DNA of 64,000 nt from Alcanivorax nanhaiticus (lineage in GTDB: Bacteria > Pseudomonadota > Gammaproteobacteria > Pseudomonadales > Alcanivoracaceae). The position numbers and the translations under genes were made by a program. Of the stretch, positions 52,525 through 60,854 are shown one piece after another. The notes under the pieces are model-generated. The model worked only from the letters and a program-made list of their open reading frames with translations. It did no database searches and was not told the origin of the DNA. How positions within the stretch are numbered: position 1 is the first letter of the stretch; each line of letters opens with the position of its first letter. The DNA lies in NCBI RefSeq assembly GCF_000756665.1, contig NZ_ARXV01000007.1, forward strand, positions 124,001 to 188,000, written 5' to 3'.

Positions 52525-52974
52525 TCAGTCGCCAAGCCCCAGGCTCTGCAATGCTTTTTCCTGTTCGCGGACTTTCTGCGCCAGGATGCGATTTTCCAGC
52601 AGGATGTCGTGGAACCTCATGCCTTCGCGTAGTGCTTCCAGAAGTTGCTTGTCTTCCCAGGGTTTGGGAATAAAGCGGAATGCACCGGCCTTGTTGATGG
52701 CGGACATGACGGTTTCGATATCAATCACGCCAGTGAGCAGAATGCGGATGGCATCAGGTTGCAGTTCGCGAATTTCCTGCAACAACTCCACCCCGTTCAT
52801 CTCCGGCATCATGAAGTCCGTGACAACGGCATCGAACACGGTGGTGCGGGCGCGACGTAATGCCTCGTGGGGGTCTTGGTAGGTTTCCACCTGCCAGTCG
52901 GTATTCAATGACAGGGTGCGATGCAGGGCCTTGAGGATGTAATCCTCATCATCAACGAGCATGATCTGATACAT
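52525..52974 (-). CDS. stand-alone response regulator receiver protein
   Basis: Protein of 149 residues: one receiver domain and a short C-terminal helix. IMLVDDEDYILKALHRTLSL starts it; the phosphoacceptor is Asp53 in VVTDFMMPEMNG; the conserved Lys is in FRFIPKPWEDKQLLEAL, as in the RpfG-type receivers. There is no DNA-binding or HD-GYP output. It is the first gene of the kinase operon (30 bases before the kinase start) and is probably phosphorylated by it. GGGAG precedes ATG 52974; a longer frame to 53007 exists without support. Confidence 0.88.
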   Translation of the reverse strand: MYQIMLVDDEDYILKALHRTLSLNTDWQVETYQDPHEALRRARTTVFDAVVTDFMMPEMNGVELLQEIRELQPDAIRILLTGVIDIETVMSAINKAGAFRFIPKPWEDKQLLEALREGMRFHDILLENRILAQKVREQEKALQSLGLGD

Positions 52975-53176
52975 GGTAGCTCCCTTTGAGTCAGGCAGTG
53001 CTGGCATCCTGCCGGCACACTGAATGAACGACCGATCAAATCGTCGGCCTTACCTGAACGATACGCCTGCAAAAAGGGGGAAACAATTCATTGCCCGGCC
53101 GTGACAGACCCAGTCATGCAGCCCCGCCAACCGTCGGTCGGTAGCAATGCAAAAATACGGGTAAAAAATAGGGTTT

Positions 53177-53599
53177 TCAGGCCGTTTTCAAGATGGATTT
53201 AGTCACTGATCCGGTGGCGATCAGACGCTCTTCTCCTGCCTCATTCACGGCAAAGGCTTCTGTCCGCATGGCGGCCAGTGTGCGGCCAATTCGATCTGTC
53301 CTGGCGCGCAATAAAACCGACTCGTTTTTCTTGGCGGCACGCAGCACGCTGCTGTGGGTTTCCACCGTCACCGGCGCTTGATCGTCATTGAGTAACGATG
53401 CCGCCGCAAAGAAGCAGCTGACGTCCATCAGCGCATAGAGAATGCCGCCATGCAGTGTGCCCAGTGGGCTGGCAGTAAAGTCGTTCACCTGGAATCGTAG
53501 TTCACTGGTGCCCTCAGCGGCGTGCAGCAGTTCCAGTTCGCAGGCACGGTGCAGCGGATGGGCAAGCACATCGTCGCGAACAACATCAAGGCGGCTCAT
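53177..53599 (-). CDS. PaaI family hotdog thioesterase
   Basis: Protein of 140 residues with the hotdog-fold thioesterase signature: LGTLHGGILYALMDVSCFFA contains the HGG motif, and VETHSSVLRAAKKNESVLLR the central strands. The family hydrolyses aryl- or acyl-CoA thioesters. The C-terminal sequence TGSVTKSILKTA is typical. The substrate is unknown. AGGAG precedes the start. It is divergent from the czc-type operon and appears to stand alone. Confidence 0.88.
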   Translation of the reverse strand: MSRLDVVRDDVLAHPLHRACELELLHAAEGTSELRFQVNDFTASPLGTLHGGILYALMDVSCFFAAASLLNDDQAPVTVETHSSVLRAAKKNESVLLRARTDRIGRTLAAMRTEAFAVNEAGEERLIATGSVTKSILKTA

Positions 53600-53739
53600 G
53601 GCATTTCTCCTTCAGTGAAATGAGCGGGAGACACTCTGCCTGCATTCCGCTGTGCTGTGAATGACCGCTGGGAACCTCTTCGCTTGACCTGAGTCTCAAT
53701 GATGTCGAAGATAGCCCCTCACCCCACATTGGCGAATCC

Positions 53740-54051
53740 ATGAAATCACTGGTCTGGACATTGCTGCTGATCATCTGCACCCACGTGCTGGTGCTCGATG
53801 CCGTGCATCATGAACATGATGCCGGGGCAGACTATGCCCAGTCCCTGAGTGATGACAGCCACCAGCAGGAGCGCGTCCAACTGGATGTGTTGGACCAGGG
53901 CGCAGAGCACTGCTGCCAGTGCCACGGCTTCATGGCTGGTGTGGATTGCCCGCCTGCACGACAGCCAGCGCCAGTCACCGCGCTGCTCGGCTGGCGCCCG
54001 GATCTTCCCGACGCCCCCCCGGAATCCCCGTTCCGCCCTCCTATCGCCTGA
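53740..54051 (+). CDS. CzcI-like periplasmic metal-responsive protein
   Basis: Protein of 103 residues with a signal peptide (SLVWTLLLIICTHVLVLDAV) and a His-rich start of the mature part (HHEHDAGADY). Cysteines occur in EHCCQCHGFMAGVDCPP, and the C-terminal part is Pro-rich. Short His/Cys-rich exported proteins of this size precede czcCBA in several bacteria and are called CzcI; they probably bind or sense Zn, Cd or Co. The similarity is weak but the position directly before czcC is strong support. The gene is the first of the metal efflux operon. Confidence 0.65.
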   Translation: MKSLVWTLLLIICTHVLVLDAVHHEHDAGADYAQSLSDDSHQQERVQLDVLDQGAEHCCQCHGFMAGVDCPPARQPAPVTALLGWRPDLPDAPPESPFRPPIA

Positions 54052-54138
54052 TCGTTCTGACGTTTCGTTTGCAGTGATGTGTCCCGTGTCGGGTCGTTCA
54101 CTGTGATTCATCGTGTCTGAATTATCAGGAGACTTCCC

Positions 54139-55389
54139 ATGGGAAGCCGTTACCTCGTGCGTGTCAGTGTCATGCTGACCGTACTGTGTGGCGCGCCATT
54201 GGCCGCCAGCGCGACTGTCGATCAGCATTCAGCAGCGCAATCGCAATGGGCGCAATGGGTGCGCCAGCAAGTCCAGCAGTTGCCCGCCAGCCGTGCCATC
54301 CAGGCACGGCGAGAGCAGTGGCTGGCAGAAAGCCGTGGGGCAGAGCAACCGCTCTATAACCCCAATCTCAATATCAACTATGAAGACAGTGCCGAGGTCA
54401 CCCAGACCGTGGGCCTCAGTCAGACTCTGGACTGGTCTGGCAAGGCGCGGGCCAGTCGCGATGTCAGTGCTGTGCGTCAGACGCTGGCGGACCTGCGTGC
54501 GCAAAAGGCGCGGGCCGATCTGTTGGCGCAATCGCTTCAGGCATTGGTCGCCTGGGATGCCGCCCAGGCACGATTGCAGGCCGCCCGCCAGCAGGAGCAG
54601 CAGCTCACCGAACTCACCGAACTGATCCGTCGTCGCCAGCAGGCCGGTGATGTGGGGCAGGTGGATGCCAGCCTCACCCTGCTATCGGTGGGGCAGGCCC
54701 AGCAATCGCTGGCCGAAGCGGAAGCCAGTGCCACCCGGGCACAAACCCGGTTGCGCGAAGTGATGGCGTTGTCCGCTCCCGCCTATGGGTTGCCACAGGA
54801 CGGCTTCACTTCAGCGGGTGCCGTCACGGGCTCGCCCGATGTGCGCCTGCCAGCCAACTACGATCTGCAGCTGGCGGAACAGCAACTGGCGTTGGCCGAG
54901 CAGGGCGTCACCATCGCCAACAAGCAGCGTAATGCCGACCCTTCCCTGGGGGTGTACGTGGGCAAGGAGGGTGACGACAACCTGTGGGGCGTGGACCTCA
55001 GCTTGCCGCTGAAATTCTTCAACACCGACAAGCCTGCCTACCAACAGGCACTGGCCGACAGCGATGCCCGCCGTGCCCTGCTGGAGAAAACCCGCAACGA
55101 TATCAGCGCCCGCCTGCAAGGCGCGCTCGACAACGCGCAGCAACAACAGCAGCGCTGGGACAACTGGCAGCAACTGGCGCAACCCTCGTTGAGCGATAAC
55201 GACGCCCTGCTCAAACGTGTCTGGCAACAGGGCGAGCTCACCACCCAGAACTACCTGCTGGCGCTCAATCAGAGCCTCGACACCCGCCTGTCCGGCATCG
55301 CCCTGCGCGAAGCCATGCAGCAAGCCTGGATCGACTGGCTCCAGCAAAGCGCCCAGCTGGATGAGTGGTTAGCCGCACTGGCGGATTAA
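54139..55389 (+). CDS. czcC: CzcC-like outer-membrane efflux channel protein
   Basis: TolC-family outer-membrane channel of 416 residues with a signal peptide (LVRVSVMLTVLCGAPLAASA). The two long alpha-helical repeats are visible (from EQPLYNPNLNINYEDSAEVT and from ADLRAQKARADLLAQSLQAL), each with heptads of Ala/Gln/Leu and a VDASLTLLSVGQAQQSLAEA segment. The second repeat half starts near NYDLQLAEQQLALAEQGVTI. In the Czc system this protein joins the CzcBA pump to the outer membrane. It is followed by a perfect 27-base stem-loop and then czcB. Confidence 0.85.
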   Translation: MGSRYLVRVSVMLTVLCGAPLAASATVDQHSAAQSQWAQWVRQQVQQLPASRAIQARREQWLAESRGAEQPLYNPNLNINYEDSAEVTQTVGLSQTLDWSGKARASRDVSAVRQTLADLRAQKARADLLAQSLQALVAWDAAQARLQAARQQEQQLTELTELIRRRQQAGDVGQVDASLTLLSVGQAQQSLAEAEASATRAQTRLREVMALSAPAYGLPQDGFTSAGAVTGSPDVRLPANYDLQLAEQQLALAEQGVTIANKQRNADPSLGVYVGKEGDDNLWGVDLSLPLKFFNTDKPAYQQALADSDARRALLEKTRNDISARLQGALDNAQQQQQRWDNWQQLAQPSLSDNDALLKRVWQQGELTTQNYLLALNQSLDTRLSGIALREAMQQAWIDWLQQSAQLDEWLAALAD

Positions 55390-55395
55390 TTGTTT

Positions 55396-55475
55396 TGTAG
55401 GAGCGGCGCTTGAGCCGCGAAGAAATTGGCACTGCATGCCGTGTAACGCTTCGCGGCTCAAGCGCCGCTCCTACA
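55396..55475. repeat. pair of inverted REP sequences with perfect 27-base arms between czcC and czcB
   Basis: The left arm begins TGTAGGAGCGGCGCTTGAGC and the right arm ends with the exact reverse complement, 27 of 27 bases. The 26-base loop contains ATGCC-type sequence. The arms match the pseudomonad REP pattern GTAGGAGCGGC...GCCGCGAA. It lies 6 bases after the czcC stop inside the czc operon, so RNA stability or attenuation is possible. Confidence 0.85.
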
Positions 55476-55495
55476 TAAAAAATGGGAAATTTTTT

Positions 55496-56731
55496 ATGAA
55501 AACCAAAATGACTTTCAGAAAAACGCCGCTGGCGATCGCCCTGCTGGCAACCCTGTCCTTCCCCGCATGGGGCGAAGACGATCACGGCCATGACCATGAT
55601 GCTGCGCCGGCAAAAAGTGAATCCCACGCGCAGGAAAACCATGATGATCATGACGCCCACGATAATCATGACGACAATGCACCCTCGCATGATCATCAGG
55701 ACGAACACGGCGAGCAAGAGGAATCGGGCGTAACCCTTACGCCCGAACAGCAAGCCATGCTCAACCTGCAGGTCGTCACTCTGCAGCCGCAACAGAACGC
55801 CACCCAAACTCTCACCGTCCCGGCGGAAATCACCAGCAACCAGTACCGCACCTGGGTGGTGCCGGTGCGCATCGATTCCCAGGTGCAATCGCGCAGCGCC
55901 TCCCTGGGCCAGCACATGAAAAAAGGGGAGCCCATTGCCACCCTGTTCAGTCCGGCCATGGCGGAACTGCAAAGTGAACTGCAGGTGGCCGCCGATGCCT
56001 GGCGACGGGTCAATAATCTGGGCCGACGCACCGTGGGCAACCAGCGCTATCTGGATGCGCAAAGCCAGTACCAGTCCCTGCGTGCCCGCGCCAAGGGTTA
56101 TGGACTGGATGACGCCGCCATCCGCGCCATCGAAAGTGGCAAAAGCGAAAAGGGCATCTACACCCTTACCGCTCCGGATGAAGGGTTGGTGCTGGAAGAT
56201 GCCTTCCAGCAAGGCCAGTGGCTCACCGCCGGTAGCGAACTGGTCACCCTGGTGGATGAATCCGAACTGTGGGCCGAAGCGGCGCTGCCGCCCAGCCCAG
56301 GCCTGCACATTCCCACCGGCACTGCTGCGCGGCTGCTCATCGGTGATGCGACTGTAGAAGGCGAAGTGATCCAGTCCGGCCACCGCCTTAACCCGGTCAC
56401 GCGAACCTTGTCGGTACGTGTGGCGGTGCCCAACGCCGGGCACCTGTTGCACCCCGGCATGTTCGCCGATGTGGCGTTGTCACTGTCGGCACCGGAGAAC
56501 GCGCTCACCGTACCGGAAGAGGCCCTCACCCGTGGCCCCGATGGGGACTGGCAATTGTTTGTGGAAGAGGCGCCGGGCCAGTACCAGCCGGTGGAAATCG
56601 AACTCACCGGTCAACTTAGTGAGCAACGCATCGTTAGCGGCATCGAACCGGGCACCCGCGTCGTCACGCGCGGCGCGTTCTTCCTGGCCAGTGAAATGGC
56701 CAAGTCCGGTTTCGACATTCACAACCACTAA
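55496..56731 (+). CDS. czcB: CzcB-like RND efflux periplasmic adaptor
   Basis: Adaptor of 411 residues. A signal peptide (RKTPLAIALLATLSFPAWG) precedes a stretch of about 50 residues very rich in His and Asp (DDHGHDHDAAP, HDDHDAHDNHDDN), a likely metal-binding region. Then the adaptor domains follow: VVPVRIDSQVQSRSASLGQH, a hairpin (LQSELQVAADAWRRVNNLGR), LTAPDEGLVLEDAFQQGQWL, and GEVIQSGHRLNPVTRTLSVR. ATG 55496 follows GGGAAA; the frame open from 55436 lies in the stem-loop and is not used. It ends 12 bases before czcA. Confidence 0.9.
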   Translation: MKTKMTFRKTPLAIALLATLSFPAWGEDDHGHDHDAAPAKSESHAQENHDDHDAHDNHDDNAPSHDHQDEHGEQEESGVTLTPEQQAMLNLQVVTLQPQQNATQTLTVPAEITSNQYRTWVVPVRIDSQVQSRSASLGQHMKKGEPIATLFSPAMAELQSELQVAADAWRRVNNLGRRTVGNQRYLDAQSQYQSLRARAKGYGLDDAAIRAIESGKSEKGIYTLTAPDEGLVLEDAFQQGQWLTAGSELVTLVDESELWAEAALPPSPGLHIPTGTAARLLIGDATVEGEVIQSGHRLNPVTRTLSVRVAVPNAGHLLHPGMFADVALSLSAPENALTVPEEALTRGPDGDWQLFVEEAPGQYQPVEIELTGQLSEQRIVSGIEPGTRVVTRGAFFLASEMAKSGFDIHNH

Positions 56732-56743
56732 AGGATCACTGCC

Positions 56744-59700
56744 ATGTTTAATCGTATTGTCGATTGGGCGGTGACCAACCGTCTGATTGTGTTGTTGCTG
56801 CTGGTGATCACCGTGGGAGTGATCGGCTGGCAATTGCCCAACCTGAAGCTGGATGCCTTCCCGGACGTGACCAACGTGCAGGTGCAGGTCAACACCGAAG
56901 CGGAAGGGCTGGCCGCCGAAGAAGTGGAGCAGTTGATCACCTATCCCATCGAGGCGGTGATGTACGCGCTGCCCCAGGTGGCCGAGGTACGTTCCATTTC
57001 CAAGACCGGCCTGTCCATCGTCACCGTGGTGTTCGAAGACGGCACCGATATCTACTTCGCCCGCCAGCTGGTGTTCGAACGTTTGCAGGCAGCGCGGGAA
57101 GATATTCCCGAGGGCGTCGGCACCCCGGAGATGGGCCCCAACACCTCCGGCCTCGGGCAGGTCTATCAATACCTGCTCACCGCCAAACCCGGCGCCAACA
57201 TCGATGCCATGCAACTGCGCAGCCTCAACGACTGGGTAGTAAAGCTGCTACTCATGCCCGTGGGCGGTGTCACCGATGTGCTCAGCTACGGCGGGGAAGT
57301 GCGCCAGTATCAAGTCAACGTGAACCCCACCCGTCTGCTCGCCTACGACCTGACCCTGCAACAGGTCATGGACGCCATCGCCGCCAACAACCGTAATGCC
57401 GGTGGCTGGTATCTGGATCGCGGTGCCGAGCAACTGGTGATTCGTGGCATGGGCTGGGTGGGCAGCGGTGAGCAGGGCCTGCAAGACATCGCCGCCATTC
57501 CCCTGCGCGAAGTGGACGGCACCCAGGTGCGCGTCAGCGATGTGGCCAAGGTGGAATTCGGCGGCGAGATCCGCCAAGGCGCGCTCACCATGACCCGCCG
57601 CGACGCCAATGGCGAACCGGAAGCATTGGGCGAAGTAGTGGCGGGCATCGTGCTCAAGCGCATGGGCGCCAACACCAAGGCCACCATCGATGGCATCAAG
57701 GCACGGGAAGCGCGCATCCAGCAGGCCCTGCCCGACGGGGTGGAATTTCAGGTGTTCTACGATCAAGCGGACCTGGTGGAAAAAGCCGTCAGCACCGTGG
57801 TCACCGCCTTGCTGCTGGCGTTCGTATTTATCGTCATCGTGCTGGCCTTGTTCCTGATGAATCTGCGCGCCACCGTGCTGGTGCTGCTGTCCATTCCCCT
57901 CTCCATTGGGCTCGCCCTGCTGGCCATGACCAGCTTCGACATGTCCGCCAACCTCATGTCCCTGGGCGGACTGGCCGTGGCCATCGGCATGCTGGTGGAT
58001 GGTTCGGTGGTGATGGTGGAAAACATCTTCAAACACCTGAGCCGCGTAGAAGGCAGTCACGATGCACAAGGCGGTATCGCCCTGCGGGTGAAAGACGCTG
58101 GCCAGGAAGTGGCGCGGCCGGTGTTCTTCGCGGCCAGCATTATCCTGGTGGTGTTTCTACCCCTGTTTGCCTTCGAAGGGGTAGAGGCCAAGATGTTCGT
58201 GCCCATGGCCATCAGCATCATGCTCGCCATGGCCGCCGCCGTGCTGGTGGCACTGATCGTGGTGCCCGCCCTGGCCGGTTTTCTGTTCCGTCACGGCGTG
58301 GAAGAAAAGCCCAACAAACTCATGCAGTGGCTGGAAGCCCGTTATCGAAAGCTGCTGGCTAAAGCCATGCAGGCCCGCAAGGCCGTCATCGGTGGCGCGG
58401 TAGGTCTGTTCGCCTTGGCGTTGGCCACCACTCCCTTCATCGGCACCGAATTCGTGCCGGTACTGGAAGAGGGTACCCTGGCCCTGCGCGTGACCCTGGC
58501 GCCGTCTTCCAGTCTCGATACCGCATTGGAAGTGGGTGAAAAGCTGGAGAAAGAAATCATGACCTTCCCGGAAGTCACCTACGCGCTCAGCCGGGTCGGA
58601 CGCGCTGAAATCGGTGGCGATCCGGAGCCGGTGAGCAACGTGGAAATCTATATCGGCCTGAAGCCGGTCAGCGAATGGGAAAGCGCCAGCACACGTCTGG
58701 AGCTGCAGGAAAAAATCCAGCAAAAACTGGCGGTCCATCCCGGCCTGCTGCTCAACTTTTCCCAGCCCATCGCCATGCGCGTGGACGAACTGCTTTCCGG
58801 CGTGAAAGCGCAACTGGCCATCAAACTGTTTGGCCCGGATCTCACTGTGTTGCAGGAAAAAGGCGAAGCGATTACCCAGGCAGTGAAAGAAGTCGATGGT
58901 GCCACTGATGTGCAACTGGAACAGATCGCCGGGGAAGCCCAGCTGGTGGTCACCCCGGACCGCAACGCCCTCAGTCGTTACGGCCTTAGCGTCAATCAGG
59001 TCATGGATCTGGTCAGCAACGGCCTGGGCGGCGGTAGCGCCGGGCAGGTGATTAACGGTAACGAACGCTACGACATCTATGTGCGCCTGGAACAGGATGC
59101 CCGCAACAATGCGGAAGCCATTCGCAACCTGCGCTTAAAGGCAGCAGACGGCGCCTGGGTGCGGCTCATGGATGTGGCAGACGTCGATCTGGTGTCCGGC
59201 CCTCCGCAGATCAGCCGCGACGACGTGCAGCGCCGGGTGGTCATCCAGGCCAACGTGGCCGGGCGTGACATGGGCTCGGTTGTCACCGACATCCAGCAAG
59301 CCATCGACAGCGAAGTGGATCTGCCCCCCGGCTACAGCGTGGACATCGGCGGCCAATACGAAAACCAGCAGCGGGCCCAGCAGCGCCTCGCCATGGTGGT
59401 ACCTGTGGCCGTCGGCCTTATCGCCCTGTTGCTCTACTTCGCCTTCGGCTCCGTGGCCCAGGCCGCCCTAATTTTGGTGAATGTTCCATTGGCCCTGATC
59501 GGCGGCATCCTCGCATTAGCCATCAGCGGCCAGTACCTGTCTGTGCCCAGCTCCGTGGGCTTTATCACCCTGTTCGGGGTGGCGGTGCTCAATGGGGTGG
59601 TGATGGTGGAAGCCATTAATCATCGGCTGCGCGATGGGGAAGCATTGGATGTAGCCATCTTCGAAGGTGCGGTTTCACGGTTGCGCCCGGTGCTGATGAC

Positions 59701-59887
59701 CGCACTCACCTCCATGCTGGGGCTGATTCCCATGTTGCTGGCCACCGGAGTGGGCAGTGAAGTGCAAAGGCCGCTGGCGGTGGTGATTGTGGGTGGGCTG
59801 GTGTCAGCCACGGCGTTGACGTTGTTGGTGTTGCCGAGTCTTTATGGGGTGTTTTCGAAAAGGAGGGTTGAGGAGTTGAAAGGATAA
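56744..59887 (+). CDS. czcA: CzcA-type heavy-metal RND efflux permease
   Basis: Inner-membrane RND pump of 1047 residues, the size of CzcA/CusA. It begins RIVDWAVTNRLIVLLLLVIT and LKLDAFPDVTNVQVQVNTEA, the family signature. Helix 4 has MLVDGSVVMVENIFKHL with the conserved acidic residues of the metal group. The porter domains contain GDPEPVSNVEIYIGL. Zn, Cd or Co is expected to be exported to the outside through CzcC. It is the last gene of the operon. The terminator at 59988 follows. Confidence 0.92.
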   Translation: MFNRIVDWAVTNRLIVLLLLVITVGVIGWQLPNLKLDAFPDVTNVQVQVNTEAEGLAAEEVEQLITYPIEAVMYALPQVAEVRSISKTGLSIVTVVFEDGTDIYFARQLVFERLQAAREDIPEGVGTPEMGPNTSGLGQVYQYLLTAKPGANIDAMQLRSLNDWVVKLLLMPVGGVTDVLSYGGEVRQYQVNVNPTRLLAYDLTLQQVMDAIAANNRNAGGWYLDRGAEQLVIRGMGWVGSGEQGLQDIAAIPLREVDGTQVRVSDVAKVEFGGEIRQGALTMTRRDANGEPEALGEVVAGIVLKRMGANTKATIDGIKAREARIQQALPDGVEFQVFYDQADLVEKAVSTVVTALLLAFVFIVIVLALFLMNLRATVLVLLSIPLSIGLALLAMTSFDMSANLMSLGGLAVAIGMLVDGSVVMVENIFKHLSRVEGSHDAQGGIALRVKDAGQEVARPVFFAASIILVVFLPLFAFEGVEAKMFVPMAISIMLAMAAAVLVALIVVPALAGFLFRHGVEEKPNKLMQWLEARYRKLLAKAMQARKAVIGGAVGLFALALATTPFIGTEFVPVLEEGTLALRVTLAPSSSLDTALEVGEKLEKEIMTFPEVTYALSRVGRAEIGGDPEPVSNVEIYIGLKPVSEWESASTRLELQEKIQQKLAVHPGLLLNFSQPIAMRVDELLSGVKAQLAIKLFGPDLTVLQEKGEAITQAVKEVDGATDVQLEQIAGEAQLVVTPDRNALSRYGLSVNQVMDLVSNGLGGGSAGQVINGNERYDIYVRLEQDARNNAEAIRNLRLKAADGAWVRLMDVADVDLVSGPPQISRDDVQRRVVIQANVAGRDMGSVVTDIQQAIDSEVDLPPGYSVDIGGQYENQQRAQQRLAMVVPVAVGLIALLLYFAFGSVAQAALILVNVPLALIGGILALAISGQYLSVPSSVGFITLFGVAVLNGVVMVEAINHRLRDGEALDVAIFEGAVSRLRPVLMTALTSMLGLIPMLLATGVGSEVQRPLAVVIVGGLVSATALTLLVLPSLYGVFSKRRVEELKG

Positions 59888-59987
59888 AGAGTCAGTTACT
59901 GGCTTGACGGCCTGGAATGCCAGTCCGATAATAAAGCTACGACTCACCCCTCGCAGGCATCATTAAGTTGATGTTTGCTTGGGGCGG

Positions 59988-60013
59988 AAAAACCGCCTTA
60001 TTGGCGGTTTTTT
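59988..60013 (+). terminator. intrinsic terminator after czcA
   Basis: Stem AAAAACCGCC with GGCGGTTTTT around a five-base loop, extended by Ts. It lies 100 bases after the czcA stop and 24 bases before the NYN gene. Confidence 0.85.
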
Positions 60014-60036
60014 CATTTTTGGCATAAGGATATGCT

Positions 60037-60714
60037 TTGAAAACAATAATTTACGTGGACGGGTATAACCTGTTCTACGGCTGTCTGAAACATTCAGAGG
60101 ATAAATGGCTGGATCTGAAAGCGCTACTGGCAGACCAGATACTTCATGTCCAGAACCCTCACTCCGAACTGGTGAAAATCAAGTTCTTCACTGCCGATAT
60201 CAAATCCAAAGTCGCATCCAACGGTGCTGCCGCCCAGCACGCGCAGCAGGCTTATCACCGGGCTCTCTGTGTCCGTTATCCCGACGAAATCGATATTATC
60301 AAAGGCTACTACAGTCTTGAGAAGGCGCGGTTGCTCAAATTCAAGCAGCCGCCAGATAAAACGGACCGTGTCGATGTGTGGCGGCTGGAAGAAAAGCAGA
60401 CAGATGTGAATATCGCACTGGAAGCATATCGAGATGCTTCCAAAGGTCTGGCTAAACAGTTGGTCTTTGTGTCGAACGATACGGATTTGGCGCCAGCGCT
60501 AAAGGCAATCAGAGATGATTTTGGTACGTCTCTGGTTTTGGGTACAGTGATACCGGTTCGTGGATCAGGTAGTGGCAGGCCCCCAAATAAACAGTTGAGC
60601 CAGTATTGTGATTGGACTCGATCACACATTACGGATATTGAGCTGAGGGAAAGCCATCTTCCTGAGGTAGTTGCAACGGGCAAAAAGCCCGTGATGAAGC
60701 CTGAATATTGGTAA
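60037..60714 (+). CDS. NYN-domain (PIN-like) nuclease
   Basis: Protein of 225 residues of the NYN/LabA type. IIYVDGYNLFYGCL gives the first catalytic Asp8 with the family VDGYN motif; EEKQTDVNIALEAY and VFVSNDTDLAPALKAIRDD supply the further acidic residues of a PIN-like metal site. Such proteins cut RNA or act in defence and regulatory operons. The start is TTG 60037 with AAGGA 6 bases earlier; ATG 60032 is out of frame. A terminator from the czc operon is just upstream. An abortive-infection protein follows 140 bases later on the same strand. Confidence 0.85.
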   Translation: MKTIIYVDGYNLFYGCLKHSEDKWLDLKALLADQILHVQNPHSELVKIKFFTADIKSKVASNGAAAQHAQQAYHRALCVRYPDEIDIIKGYYSLEKARLLKFKQPPDKTDRVDVWRLEEKQTDVNIALEAYRDASKGLAKQLVFVSNDTDLAPALKAIRDDFGTSLVLGTVIPVRGSGSGRPPNKQLSQYCDWTRSHITDIELRESHLPEVVATGKKPVMKPEYW

Positions 60715-60854
60715 TGAATACGCACGGGGCAAGGCCTGACCCTTTTGACCCTCAGGACAAGCCGGTGAATGCAGTGTTAGGCGCCCTGACAGAGGAAGCC
60801 TCCCAGGGCTACACTGATCCTTGGTAACCCTAGTGATTCGAGGTTGAGAAGGGA

